A stretch of DNA of 64,000 nucleotides from contig OW204012.1 in NCBI GenBank assembly GCA_934047225.1, positions 14,508,001 through 14,572,000 on the forward strand, in the 5' to 3' direction. Source of the stretch: Ypsolopha sequella. Lineage: Eukaryota > Arthropoda > Insecta > Lepidoptera > Ypsolophidae. This document shows positions 23,341 through 33,955 of this stretch, piece after piece. The position numbers and the translations under genes were made by a program. The first letter of the stretch is position 1; the number at the start of each line of letters is the position of its first letter. Under the pieces are notes generated by a model, which saw only the letters and a program-made list of their open reading frames with translations, was not told the DNA's origin and made no database searches.

Positions 23341-24870
23341 GTAAGGCCAATGATATGAATACGCAATTTGGACCTGTCTTTGAAGGCCTACTCCTTCCAC
23401 ACGGGTGGTCCAAAAACTTTCATAAAAATATATGATAGGCATTATACAGGGTGGAAAAAATGTAAGGGCCCTGGAGGGGAACTACCTTAAATCCTTTAGT
23501 TAGCTCATTTTACTGAAAGGAAACATTCCTTTATTTTTTAAAAGAAACAAAACTGCATTCAAAGATTTTCTAAAATTTGCTTGTCTCACCCGGGAACTGA
23601 ACCAACTAAAAATTTAAAAAATAAACCCTCGCTATTTTATTATACGAATCGGTAGGATTATTGTTCAGGATCAAATTTGTCTAATAAACATTCAGTCTTA
23701 CACTCATATGTTGTACGAGATACCCATGAGATTGAATATTTATTACAAGTTCTTTATTAACAATACCTAGTACTGTTCACTTGTAAAGTAATAATGATAC
23801 GCCATTATTACACAATGACAGCACAGAATGAAAGCAAAACAAAACAAAATTTGAAATTCGAACGAATACTTGTATCGATTTTAAAAATGTTGAAAGTTAT
23901 CGTTCGAACTTCAAATTTGTTGCTCCGCGTTGCAAAAAAAATACGTTCCCGTTTTAAACTTTTCGTCAGTACGCCTAGTGCAAGAAAGAATTGTGCTGTG
24001 CATAGATTTATTATTACCATTTAACAATATTCTTATTGAAGTCTTCAACAAGGTACTTAACATAAATAACATTAGCAAGCTTGTACTTCATGCGATGTCT
24101 TTGGATGTAAGAGAGATAAGAAAATTATAACGTGTCATTTACTTGTTACAAGTGAACAATAGGTATTGTTAATAAAGAACTTGTAATAAATATTTAATTT
24201 CATGGGTATCTCGTACAACAGATGAGTGTAAGACCAAATGTTTATAAGACAAATTTTATTCTGAACAATAATCCTACCGATTCGTATAATAAAATAGCGT
24301 GGGTTTATTTTTTTAATTTTTAGTTTGTTCGATTCCCAGGTGAGACAAGCGAATTTCAGAATATCTTTGAATGCAGTTTTGTTTCTTTTAAAAAATAAAG
24401 GAATGTTTCCTTTCAGTAAAATGAGCTAACTAAAGGATTTAAGGTAGTTTCCCTCCAGGGCCCTTAAATTTTTTCCACCCTGTAGAGGCAGAAATAAATT
24501 TCAAGTTTCATAAACTGTTTTTTTATTGTAGGTTTTGACAAAAAAAATCGAAAGTCATCGAAAGTTTCACATGATTAACACAAGAATTCTCTTACTCCTT
24601 CCAAACGCCTAAAGCGATTTTAATTATTGTTTCACCAAATTATAGGAACTTTTTAGATCTAAAAAATTCAAGAACAAATTTTTTTTCCGTTTATGGCGTC
24701 CATGTGAAAAGTATTATTTTCTCCTATTTTGCGCTAGCCGGAGACGCAGTGGTTGTCGTAACAGCCACTTTTCAAGGCACGCTGAAATGAACATTATTTC
24801 AATGTCATTTCCGTTGATATTTGTACCGACACACTTCGAGTTGCTTATTTAGCGTGGTCATACGCCTTAA
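23341..24870. mobile_element. TTAA-type element, copy A, split by a TA-target element
   Basis: The outer parts (23341-23446 and 24483-24866) match the uninterrupted copy B at 29048-29537: TTTGGACCTGTCTTTGAAGG, TCGAAAGTCATCGAAAG, GCGCTAGCCGGAGACGCAGT and AGCGTGG.CATACGCC. The right end keeps TTAA (24867-24870); the left end has decayed to GTAA. Confidence 0.8.
23447..24482. mobile_element. 1036-bp TA-target element with about 345-bp TIRs
   Basis: Begins CAGGGTGGAAAAAATGTAAG and ends CCACCCTG, flanked by TA on both sides (23445-23446 and 24483-24484). TIR arms run to about 23793 and from about 24138. Copy B of the host repeat shows the empty site with a single TA at 29150-29151. The termini fit a Tc1/mariner-like, TA-inserting group (inference); no transposase frame is present. 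A second copy starts at 63561. Confidence 0.85.
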
Positions 24871-25045
24871 GTAGGTACGTCAATATTTTAATTTAAAAGA
24901 ACAAACAAATGACTACGGCAGATCTACGTGGATCCGTAGCGCGCGTCCCGCTACGAGGTTGCTACGAGCTACGGCGCTACACGTTGAGTCAACTTCTACG
25001 GCTCGGCTGTTATAAACAAAGTAAAGCGGGCAAATACCGGGTGTA

Positions 25046-25205
25046 CAGTGCTCCCAAAGTAATAATGCGCATACAAATCTTCGCCCCTGTTCGGCAAAGT
25101 TCGTATTTCCTTACACTTTCTATACAATCAATACGTCTGGTCGCTCGGCTATAGCTTTAGCAAGGCCTTTAGATTCGTATGAGCATTATTACTTTGGGAG
25201 TACTG
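25046..25205. mobile_element. 160-bp TIR MITE, TA flanks
   Basis: CAGTGCTCCCAAAGTAATAA and TGCGCATAC are mirrored by GTATGAGCATTATTACTTTG and GGAGTACTG; TA lies on both sides (25044-25045 and 25206-25207). Upstream (24925-25010) is a patch of GCTACGAGCTACGGC-like repeats also seen at 41750-41790. Confidence 0.75.
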
Positions 25206-25590
25206 TAATAGTCCTGGAACCGCATTATCTACTCACACACAAAAACTTTTAACAAAAATATAGTAACAGACTTCATATGTAAATGCAGTCATTCTGTAAA
25301 AATTTTAAATAATTTAATAACTGGTACCAAAATAACACATTTGCCGACTTTTTTCTCCCTGAAACAAAATGTTTGCTAAAAAATTTGAGAATCAGAAACT
25401 CAGAAAATAAACTAGGCGTTAGATAATTTGTCTTCCTGCTTTGTATTTAAATAAAAAACTAAGTTTTTTTTAAAAGATATAAATATACTGATAAATAGGA
25501 TATACAAATGTAATTAAATCTTAAGATATATTTCGGGTCCGACCTGGACCCGGCATCAGTTGAGTATCTTAATTAATATAAATAGACATT

Positions 25591-25636
<46 letters not shown>

Positions 25637-26460
25637 AAAGCTGTTATAGCGTATATAATAAAAAAAATAATAAAAAACTAAAATATTCGTTTTTTAAATT
25701 CGTAATGACATATTTTTAAATATCAATTTTTTTGCCTGACCGTACAAATCACCGTAATCGGGACTGAAACATCTGGTATTATTATTCGGGCCGAGTTGTC
25801 GCTAACCCCTTATTTTTACATGTGTATTATTTTATTAGTGTAGTTTTTGTTTTTTAAAAGTTAATAATAAAAAGGTAAAAATGAAAATTTTACTCAAGAT
25901 ATATTGACACTGACGACTCTGACGACTCCGACAGTTTCCGACACCAGAAACCCAGATCAAGGTGTGGCAACGGTGGCGCCATCTAGCAGCCACAGGAATC
26001 AACGAAATACACATACCTATCGCGGCTGCTGGGTGGTACCACTGTCTAATAATAATTTCTTTAAATAAATTATAATGAATGAATGATCGAATGAATGAAT
26101 GAATGAATGAATTTGAATGAAAATTAAATTTAGATAAATTGTAAATAAACCTTTTTTACTTTTTTCTTTTTTGTAAATAACTTATGTCATATTTAATTTA
26201 TTGTCAGATTCTCAACTGATACCGGGCCCAGTGGGGCCCGGAATATATCTTGAGTAACATTTTCATTTTTACCTTTTTATTGTTTACTTTTAATAAACAA
26301 AAACTACATTAAAAATCTTATAAAAAAGAGACAAATATATATTTATCAAAAAAAATTATTAGTGTGCGTCAGAAAATTGTATAAATGTGTGCCATACTTG
26401 AAGTTTTTGTGTTTATATAGGTGAAATAAGTGTGAGGAAACGTGGAGACATCTGAACACG
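25206..26460. other. Intergenic with simple repeats
   Basis: Contains an old copy of the 14199 element head (25230-25390), a TA dinucleotide run near 25594-25633, and a GAAT tetranucleotide run near 26075-26120. No gene recognised. Confidence 0.55.
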
Positions 26461-26461
26461 A

Positions 26462-26742
26462 AAAACCGGCCAAGTGCTAGTCGGACTCGCGCAGGGAGGG
26501 TTCCTATAAAAACGGCACAAAAGCATGTCTGTTGTATGGGAGCCCCTTAAATATTTATTTTATTCTGTATTTTAGTATTTGTTGTTATAGCGGCAACAGA
26601 AATACATCATCTGTGAAAATTTCAACTGTCTAACTATCACGGTTTTGAGATACAGCCTGGTGACAGACGGACAGACGGACGGACAGCGGAGTCTTAGTAA
26701 TAGGGTCCCGTTGGTTACCCTTTGGGTACGGAACCCTAAAAA
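26462..26742 (+). repeat. SINE-like GGCCAAGTGCGAGTCGG family, copy
   Basis: CCGGCCAAGTGCTAGTCGGA, CTCGCGCAGGGAGGGTTCC, a CAACTGTCTAACTATCACGG block, a GACAGACGGACAGACGGACG run and a GGTACGGAACCCTAAAAA end. The GGGTTCC may be a degenerate pol III B box (inference). Sister copies are at 40511-40806, 61949-62510 and, reversed, 26866-27663. Confidence 0.75.
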
Positions 26743-28333
26743 CGAATGAACTCAGGCTAATTACCTAATTGAAACAGGCATTGTAGATAATTATGTCTTC
26801 CTGCTTTGTATTTAAATAAAAAACCCAAATATTCGGTATTTTTTTAATTCGTAATGGCTTATTTTTAGGGTTCCGTAGTACCTAAAAGGTAAAAGGAACC
26901 TTTATGGTGAGACTCCGTTGTCCGTCCGTCCATATGTCACAGCCTCATAACTTTAGCACCGTTAAAGATAAATACATGAAATTTGACACAAAAATAGCAT
27001 TAATTTGCCCACATAAGAGGGTGTAAAAAAAATATGAAAAATTTGAAATAGTTCAAAATATTTCCAAAACAAAAGTGAGAAAAATAAAAAATATTAGCCT
27101 AAAAATACAACATGGGCATCAAATTGTTGGTATTAAAAAGTTGATTCTAAAAATATATACTTTTGCTATATTTACTGGCACTGGTTTCGAGAAATCTTAA
27201 AAAAAAAACAAAAATATGCATGCCCCCCCTTATCTCCGAAACTGGTACACCAAAAAATATTTAAAAAATTACAATTATAGATCATAAATTCATAACTAGC
27301 CAATTACAGGAAAACTATAGCGATTAAAAAAATTCAGCACTAATGAGAAATATAAAAAAAGAAGCAAAATAATGAAAAAAAATATTTTATAAAAATACAA
27401 TATGGATATCAAATTGTAGGTATTAAAAAGCTGATTTTAAAAATCTATACTGGTTTCGAGAAATCTATAAAACACCCCCTTATCTCCAAAACTGGTGGAC
27501 CAAAAAATATGAAAAAATCATGTTAATATGTGTTTACGTAAAGATTACAGGAAAAATAAAGCGGTTGAGAAATTCACGAAAAAAAAATGACAAAATTAAA
27601 TTTATCATCCACAATACGGAACCCTAGGTACGCGAGTCTGAATCGCACTTGGCCGGTGTTTTAATATCGATTTTGTGCAAATCACCGTATTCGGGAGTGA
27701 AACATCTGCCCCCCTATTCTGTATCTTTAGTTGCCAACTGCACGAGGTGCCTATCATCAAAAACATAGCTAAAAACTGAAATTTCAAAATTGCCTTTAGT
27801 GGGTATTGAACTATTAACAATCTGTGTCGTCACTTCAAGTGCGAAAATATCCTTAGGACATCGGAATTCGATAGTATATCTATGTTTTTGATGATAGACA
27901 CCCAGTCCAGAAGGCAACTAGAGATACACAATAGGCCCGCAGGTATTCGGGCCGAGTTGTCGCTGACCGCTTCTTTTTACATGTGTAGGTATTATTTTAT
28001 TAGTGTGCGTGAGAAAATTGCATGAATGTGTGCCATACTTGAAGTTTTTGTGTTTATGTCGGTGAAATAAGTGTTTGGAAACGTGGAGACATCTGAACAC
28101 GAATAATTAGAGTTATAAGGCAAACCGCCTGATGTCCGGGGTGTCACCAAAATTTAGCTTTGTGAGGTTCTGTACAAAAAGTGTACATTAATTTCTTATA
28201 AAAAGTCTCAAAAGTAAAATCGGTACTACTAGTTCAGCCTCATTGGTGCATGCCCGACCGGGGATCGAACCTGGATCTCAAGGTTGAGAGACCAGCGTTG
28301 TCCCCCTGCTACCGCCGTTTTATTATTAAAGTA
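26743..28333. repeat. Repeat-derived DNA with a reversed SINE-like copy and a tRNA-B-box-like patch
   Basis: 26866-27663 runs from TTAGGGTTCCGTAGTACC to GAATCGCACTTGGCCGG in reverse orientation, expanded internally by AT-rich sequence. At 27710-27950 and 25740-25810 there is a shared CGTATTCGGGAGTGAAACAT-type block. At 28254-28278 the sequence CGACCGGGGATCGAACC is the complement of a B-box-like GGTTCGATCCCC; no folding tRNA is visible around it. Confidence 0.55.
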
Positions 28334-28337
28334 TTAA

Positions 28338-29043
28338 GGGTCCGTTTCGCCAAACATGCTCCCGCGTTTGGACAATTTAGCATATTAAAACAAAATATTT
28401 TTAACAAATAAAATTTGTGTAGGTAGTTAAGGAGTTGAACTAAATTATAATTTTTCAGATTTCACACAAGTATCACAAGCATCGGGAAACAAAATCGGAA
28501 AAATCACGAAAAATGTAATCTAGCGTTGCAAACAGAAAAAAAAAATGTTTTTTTGTTCCAATTTGAAATATATATTTTTTTACGTAAAGAGTTCAAAGTA
28601 CCTTATTCATATAAAATATTAATATTTTTTTCCTTTCGTTATTTAAAAAGAAATACACAAACTTCCAAATTCTTTTTGCGTAATTTTTCTGTACAGGAAA
28701 AATGTAGAATGTTTGAGTGTTTCTTTTAAAATAACGAAAGGAAATAAAAAATAATAAAAATCTGTAAAGGCTACTTTCATTTCTTTGCTCTATAAAAAAA
28801 TATTTTAGTTTGTAGTTAGATCAGTAGACTGATCATACTAGTTCCAAAGCCAAATTACGTTTTCCGTGATTTTACTGATCTTTCCGATTTTTTTTCTCAA
28901 TGATTGTGATGCTTGTGTCTAATCTGAAAAATTATAATGTAGTTCAACCCCTTAACTACCTACACAAATTTTATTTGTTAAAATATTTTGTTTTAATATG
29001 CTAAATTGTCCAAAAGCGAGAGCATGTTTGGCGAAACGGACCC
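28338..29043. mobile_element. 706-bp fold-back TTAA element
   Basis: TTAA (28334-28337) precedes GGGTCCGTTTCGCCAAACAT, and the mirrored ATGTTTGGCGAAACGGACCC ends at 29043 before TTAA (29044-29047). Outer arms of about 175 bp and an inner palindrome (CCTTTCGTTATTTAAAAGAA near 28633 with its complement near 28720) make most of it self-complementary. TTAA targets are known for piggyBac-like and some other superfamilies. Confidence 0.85.
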
Positions 29044-29047
29044 TTAA

Positions 29048-29537
29048 GGCGAATGGATACGCCAACTGCAATTTGGACCTGTCTTTGAAGGCCTACTCCT
29101 CCCAGACGGGTAGTCCAAAAACTTTCATAAAAGTATATGATAGGCATTATAAAGCCAAAAATAAATTTTAAGTTTCATAAACTGTTTTTCTATTGTAAGT
29201 TTTGACAAATAAAAATCGAAAGTCATCGAAAGTTTCACATGATTAACACAAGAATTCTCTTACTCCTTCCAAACGCCTAAAGCAATTTTAATTATTATTT
29301 CACCACGTTATAGGAAATTTTTAGATATAAAAAATTAAGTTCAAATTTTTTTTTCCGTTCATGGCGTCCATGTGAAAAATATTATTTTCTCATATTTTGC
29401 GCTAGCCGGAGACGCAGTGGTTGTCGTAACAGCCACTTTTCAAGGCACGCTGAAATGAACATTATTTCAATGTCGTTTCCGTTGATATATTTTGTACCGA
29501 CACACATCGAGTTGCTTATTTAGCGTGGCCATACGCC
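29048..29537. mobile_element. 490-bp TTAA element, copy B (empty-site copy)
   Basis: Starts GGCGAATGGATACGCC after TTAA and ends GGCCATACGCC before TTAA (29538-29541). It is the uninterrupted homologue of 23341-24870, and it shares the left TTAA with the element ending at 29043. Confidence 0.8.
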
Positions 29538-29849
29538 TTAACTAAACATTTAGAGTATTAATTATAGTATTATATATTTACAAAAACATGGATGGAACCC
29601 TAACTTCGTGACATCTTTTTCGTATTAAACGCTATGTTTTGTTATTATGCAGACAACATTCAACGCGCATCTTTATTGAATGCCACACTGATCATCTAAT
29701 AAGTATATTTTAGTTAACCGTAAACAACTCAAAATGTTCCTTATAACTTTGTTACAAAGTCTAAAATTGCATTAGAACATTGAGTGAATTTATAGGTAAA
29801 GAAAAATAAATCTTATCCCATAAGAAACAAGGTTGAAATTTTAAAGGAA

Positions 29850-30124
29850 CGTTGTATAAATAAAATAGTCTACACCCCTCAAATGAAGGCGTGGTCACAC
29901 CAAGCGCCGAGCGCGACGGACTCAACGCAACGTCTCAGTTGAGAAGCGACATCCATCCGCGCGTTTCAAATACAAATCCGAAAACCGCATTCCATTTTCA
30001 AAATTAATCACGAAATTGACTTTTATTTGTTGTTAATTAGTGACCAGTACTGAGTGCTAGTGTTGTGACATTATCGATTTGATAACTGATTACAATCTGA
30101 CTGAAATATTGTGTTGCCGTTAAA
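29850..30124 (+). promoter_or_regulatory. Candidate promoter and 5' UTR of the 154-aa gene
   Basis: A GC-enriched stretch at 29888-29970 sits in AT-rich DNA. It contains CTCAGTTG at 29934-29941, a match to the arthropod initiator TCAGTY, about 190 bp before the ATG. A TATAAATA at about 29855 is too far upstream to serve that initiator. Start context AAAATGG is good. Confidence 0.3.
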
Positions 30125-30500
30125 ATGGATTCGGACATCAGCAAAATACCGATGCAGACGAAGATTCCTCCTAAAAACTTCTCCATCGAGTCCATAGTCG
30201 GCTTCAACAACCGACAATCGCCAGAAATCGACATTGAAAATAATATATCCCAAGATTATTCACGAAACGACATTAATTCTGAAGACGAAGAGAAGATTAA
30301 GGATGAAAGATATTACTTCCCTCAGAATCGGGTGCCGAATTTCCCGTTCTTCATGTCGTATGACAAGAGGATGTTGGGGTCAGGGTACCAGGGGGTCGTG
30401 GAGCAGGGGCGACAAGTTCAGGATGATCTGAAGAGAGGGTCGAGCCCTGGCAGCGTGAGGAGTGAGGTCGACAGCGACGGGGTTGACGACAGACCGCACG
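30125..30500 (+). CDS. Exon 1 of the 154-aa eh1-motif gene
   Basis: 125 codons plus one base, ending CACG|GTAAGT, a consensus donor at 30501. If the donor were ignored, the frame would run on only to a stop at 30548. Its phase (1) would also fit eve exon 2 at 56253, so an unusual eve isoform cannot be excluded. Confidence 0.65.
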
Positions 30501-31128
30501 GTAAGTTCAAAAAATTACATGATATAAAATACTTAATTGGTAATATATAAATCCTATCTATCATACAGTTCGTCAATTTTATTGGATGTAGATGGGAAAT
30601 TCAATCTAGACAGGCAGAAATAATAAAATGATGAACAAAAAATATCCATCTTATTAATATAAAATGAAATTGGATTTTTAGGAGACCATTTACTATATGA
30701 GTCGTCAAATACATTTATTTTGTTCCACATAAAAAGTTGTATAAATATTTAACTAAAAAAGACCCGCTTATCGGAAAAGATAAAAGAAAACAAATCATTA
30801 AGGATATTTTATTACTAGCGAAGTGACCTTTTCTATAAACAAAAAGACACATTCAATAACTAAATGACTTTATTATCTAGCCGCTATCAATCTGTATATT
30901 GTGAAAATTACTTTACGACTCCCCATAAAAGAGATCCCATCACTATTTAGCCGACGGTAAAAGTAAAAGGTTCTCTGTTTATCACGTCTTTTGTATGTGT
31001 TCAGCTAACGGTGGATCACTAATGGCGGTTTATTGACAGGATTGTCTGCTGATGATGCCGACGGTACTTCAAAAGGGTTGGACCCTCAAATGGATTTGTC
31101 TCAAAACTGTGAACAGACAGATATTTGA
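30125..31128 (+). CDS. Two-exon gene: 154-aa acidic protein with eh1-like motif
   Basis: Model: exon 1 at 30125-30500 and exon 2 at 31040-31128 across a 539-bp intron, giving 154 residues and a TGA. The frame is kept across the junction (phase 1, completing a Gly). The product starts MDSDISKIPMQTKIPPKNFS; residues 19-26 are FSIESIVG, a good match to the eh1 repressor motif (F-S-I-x-x-I-x) by which many homeobox, forkhead and T-box factors bind Groucho. Next come an acidic stretch (SEDEEKIKDE), an aromatic segment YYFPQNRVPNFPFFMSYDKR, a Ser/Asp-rich part and an acidic tail (LSADDADG...NCEQTDI). No homeodomain, zinc finger or other DNA-binding fold is visible. An AATAAA lies about 15 bp past the stop. 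I do not recognise the gene; it could be the 5' part of a larger homeobox-type gene. Confidence 0.5.
31040..31128 (+). CDS. Exon 2 (terminal) of the 154-aa gene
   Basis: Follows TTTATTGACAG; a CTAAC branch-point-like sequence lies about 25 bp upstream. It encodes LSADDADGTSKGLDPQMDLS plus QNCEQTDI and a TGA. The polypyrimidine tract is weak, so this exon is less secure than exon 1. Confidence 0.45.
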
Positions 31129-33540
31129 TTTTCAAACTAGTAAATAAAAATAAATTTAGGTGCATTTTTCTCAGGTTCTTTTTGCAATTGTTATTCTATC
31201 TTGTAATTGATTAATTTTGAATTATCTAGCGATTCTTATATAAGGATTTATTTTTCAAGTTATTTGGTTAATAATTCCACTAAACACGTGAATACAATCT
31301 GTACCCTTATAAATGCGAAAGTTTGTTTATTGGTTATCGGTTTGTTGGTTTGTCTTTCTTTCACGCAGCGATTGAGCAACGAATCATCGTGATTTTTTGC
31401 ATAGAGATAGTTTATGGGCCGGAAAGTGACATATGCTACTTTTTATCCCGGGAAAATGCAAAAGAAATCACCCCGGGTGAAACCGCGTGCAAAAGCTAGT
31501 TTCTTAGAAATAAACAGCCTATTTGATATAATCTAAAAACATTTCTTACAAAAATGTCCTAAAAGTAGGAAATATTTATTTTAGACATTACAATACCAAA
31601 AGTAATAGCAACCTAGCGTATTATGTGATGTAAATTACATCTGTCATGTAATACGTATTTGTTTGCATCTCTATAAACAATAAATAAATTTATCAATCCG
31701 TTTTTAATCCCCGTCAAACACCCTTCATTAAATCAATAAGTATATTTCTTACAATAACAATTCAGCCTTATGACAAAAGGCATAAAGGACAAAATTGCAT
31801 TAATCCGATACTCTCACAAATCACAATGATCCGCTAATTGAGTGTCGACAAGTGCTTACAAAATAGACAGTTAAAAAAAGGCACAAAAAATGGGCTCAGA
31901 TGCTTTTTATAATGTGTTTACAGATGGGACCAAACATAAGGGTAACTTGCTTTTTTGAAAGTTGGCGTACTTATTGTTATTTTTGTTTTATAATAATAAT
32001 GAGTGTTAAACTTCACATGAGTATGGTGTTTTGTGTATTTTGATATTTAACCCTCTCTAATCTCTAAACATATTAGACATTTTCTTCATCTCTCTATGTT
32101 AGACATTTTATCCATTTCTTTTCTAAAAAAAATATACTCCGTAATTTCGTTTTAGTTTGTTGTGCTTTTCTAGTGTGTATTTAAACATTTTAGGGTAAAA
32201 AAAAAGATAGAAACCCTAGTTAGAGCAAGATAGCGAGCGGTATCTGTCTAAGTCTCTATTAAAATACGTACTCAATTTTGGCATGTGGTGACAACTAAAC
32301 AAAAATAGGGTATACATACTCGTATTTATTAAAGTAAAATTTGCTTCGTAGGTAGTTAAAAAACACAGTTTTTTTTATAAATAACGCATTGTTTTTTGTC
32401 AGTAAGAAATAGGTTTTGGAAAACATAATTCTTACAGTTAAACAGTTTTAATGGTAAGACAAGTCGTGTAAAAAGTTCAAATCAATCAATAGCCTCATAA
32501 ATATAAACATCACAGCGTAAAAATAAAGGATTCAAACGACTGTCCCTTAACGCTTTAATTTTGACAAATTATCACCCCTAAACAGTAGCAGTTTTATTTG
32601 CTTTTATACATTGCTACTGTTTAAAAACAAAAAAAAAAACGTTGTGTGCCACGACCCTTAACGCAGCATGACGTTTTCTGTCCTTATTGCCGCCAAAAGA
32701 AAGGACTGGCCGAAAACAAAAGCGGCCATAGACAATGTGTGCGTCAGTGTTCTTTTCGAATTGTTGTCCGACAAATGTTTTGTCTTTGCTCAATTATAGA
32801 GTGGTGTATTATTTGTGGCCACATTGTCAAGGATGTTGGTCTATAATTTCTTCTTTTATTGCCCCCGTGTTACCGGGAATTTGTCCCTAATTTTTGGGTG
32901 CCTGAATTTTCAAGGTTGGTTTATTATTTCTGCATTTTGGGAAATTGGTATTTTTAAAGGAATGTATTGTTCTTCTACGAGTATTTGAGTTATTTAAGCG
33001 TACGTATGATCTCAAATGCGCCTATTTCACATTGCATAACTTGGTTAATCGGTTTAATAAAATAGTGTGGATAGTAGCAACACCTTCTCTATATCAGGCC
33101 TTACAACTGAAATGACTTTTAGTGATGACGTCATCACCAGTGGTACATGCGATTTTACTATAAGATTTTCAACAACAAATTTTTCATTCCCATTTTATTT
33201 TTAAGCACCGTATTTATTCATCAGAATTAAGAAACTTATTACTTTTGAATTGTTTACATATTTATGAATTATTTTTATAGTTCTTACTTTTTTTTGTATT
33301 AATTATTAATTCAATTTAAGAAAAGTTGTGAAATTGCTTTCTATTTTTTATCCGGTCTGAAACGTCAAATAAAATAAAAATCAATAAATCTGCCAAACTC
33401 CCCTAAAGAAATGTCTTCCTTGTACTCACTAGTGATGACGTCACATTTGAGTTGTCAGGCCTCTACAGAATGTACATACACTGACAGTAGGTGTTGATAG
33501 TAGACTATACTATTGGCACATCTTGGCAAAAACGCAATAG
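31129..33540. other. Intergenic; one Helitron-like insertion, otherwise low-repeat
   Basis: Apart from 31298-31499 no repeat stands out. A small inverted repeat AACAGTAGCAG/CATTGCTACTGTT is at about 32580-32625. TGACGTCA occurs at about 33126 and TGACGTCAC at 33436, CRE-type palindromes. No gene supported. Confidence 0.5.
31298..31499 (+). mobile_element. Short non-autonomous Helitron-like element
   Basis: Begins TC and carries CTTATAAATGCGAAAGTTTG; the 3' end runs CACCCCGGGTGAAACCGCG...GCAAAAGCTAG, i.e. CTAG (CTRR) after a GC-rich palindrome. The flanking bases are A and T, as expected for insertion between A and T without target duplication. Such elements are common in Lepidoptera. Confidence 0.75.
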
Positions 33541-33955
33541 CTTTAAGAACCCGCTCCGTATTTTTCGTCCGTTTGATGCGAAGTATTTTTTGAATATTTT
33601 TCTCATCTTTACCGCGATGTTTTTGTAAAAACCAGGGACATACACCACTTCATATTGGCCGTCTAAATGAAGAACTAAAATTTATTTGATTGAATTGTTT
33701 CTCCTTTGCGAATTATTTCGGTACTTAGACATTATGAAGAACTATTCGGAAAGGGGTCGTAAGTACCAAAATAATTTGCAAAAGAGAAAAAATTCAATCA
33801 AATAATTTTAGGCATTCATTTAAACGGCCAATATGAAGTGGTGTATGTCCTTGGTTTTTCCAAAAACATCGCGATAAAGGCCAGAAAAATGTTTAACAAA
33901 ATGCTTTGCACCAAAACTGTCGTCGTCGCGGACCGGGTTCTTAAGTTCACTCGAT
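33540..33955. mobile_element. Fold-back element, about 410 bp
   Basis: CCAGGGACATACACCACTTC and ATATTGGCCGT near 33630 are mirrored by the AACGGCCAATATGAAGTGGT block near 33825-33860; outer parts (CTTTAAGAACCCGCTCCG at 33541 with CGGACCGGGTTCTTAAG near 33930) also pair. The 99-residue minus frame at 33816-34115 lies across its right arm and is not a gene. Confidence 0.75.

Noticed and set aside
24909..25154. 81-residue plus-strand frame
   Set aside because: Covers GCTACGAGCTACGGC-type repeats and the TIR of a MITE; not a gene.
25594..25633. Long TA run as a possible origin or cruciform
   Set aside because: An ordinary dinucleotide microsatellite.
30125..30500. First considered as eve exon 1
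   Set aside because: The 44716 exon has the Eve-specific N-terminal pattern (PLSIDFLA, SPPSSP) and the right phase; 30125-30500 has its own in-frame second exon at 31040.
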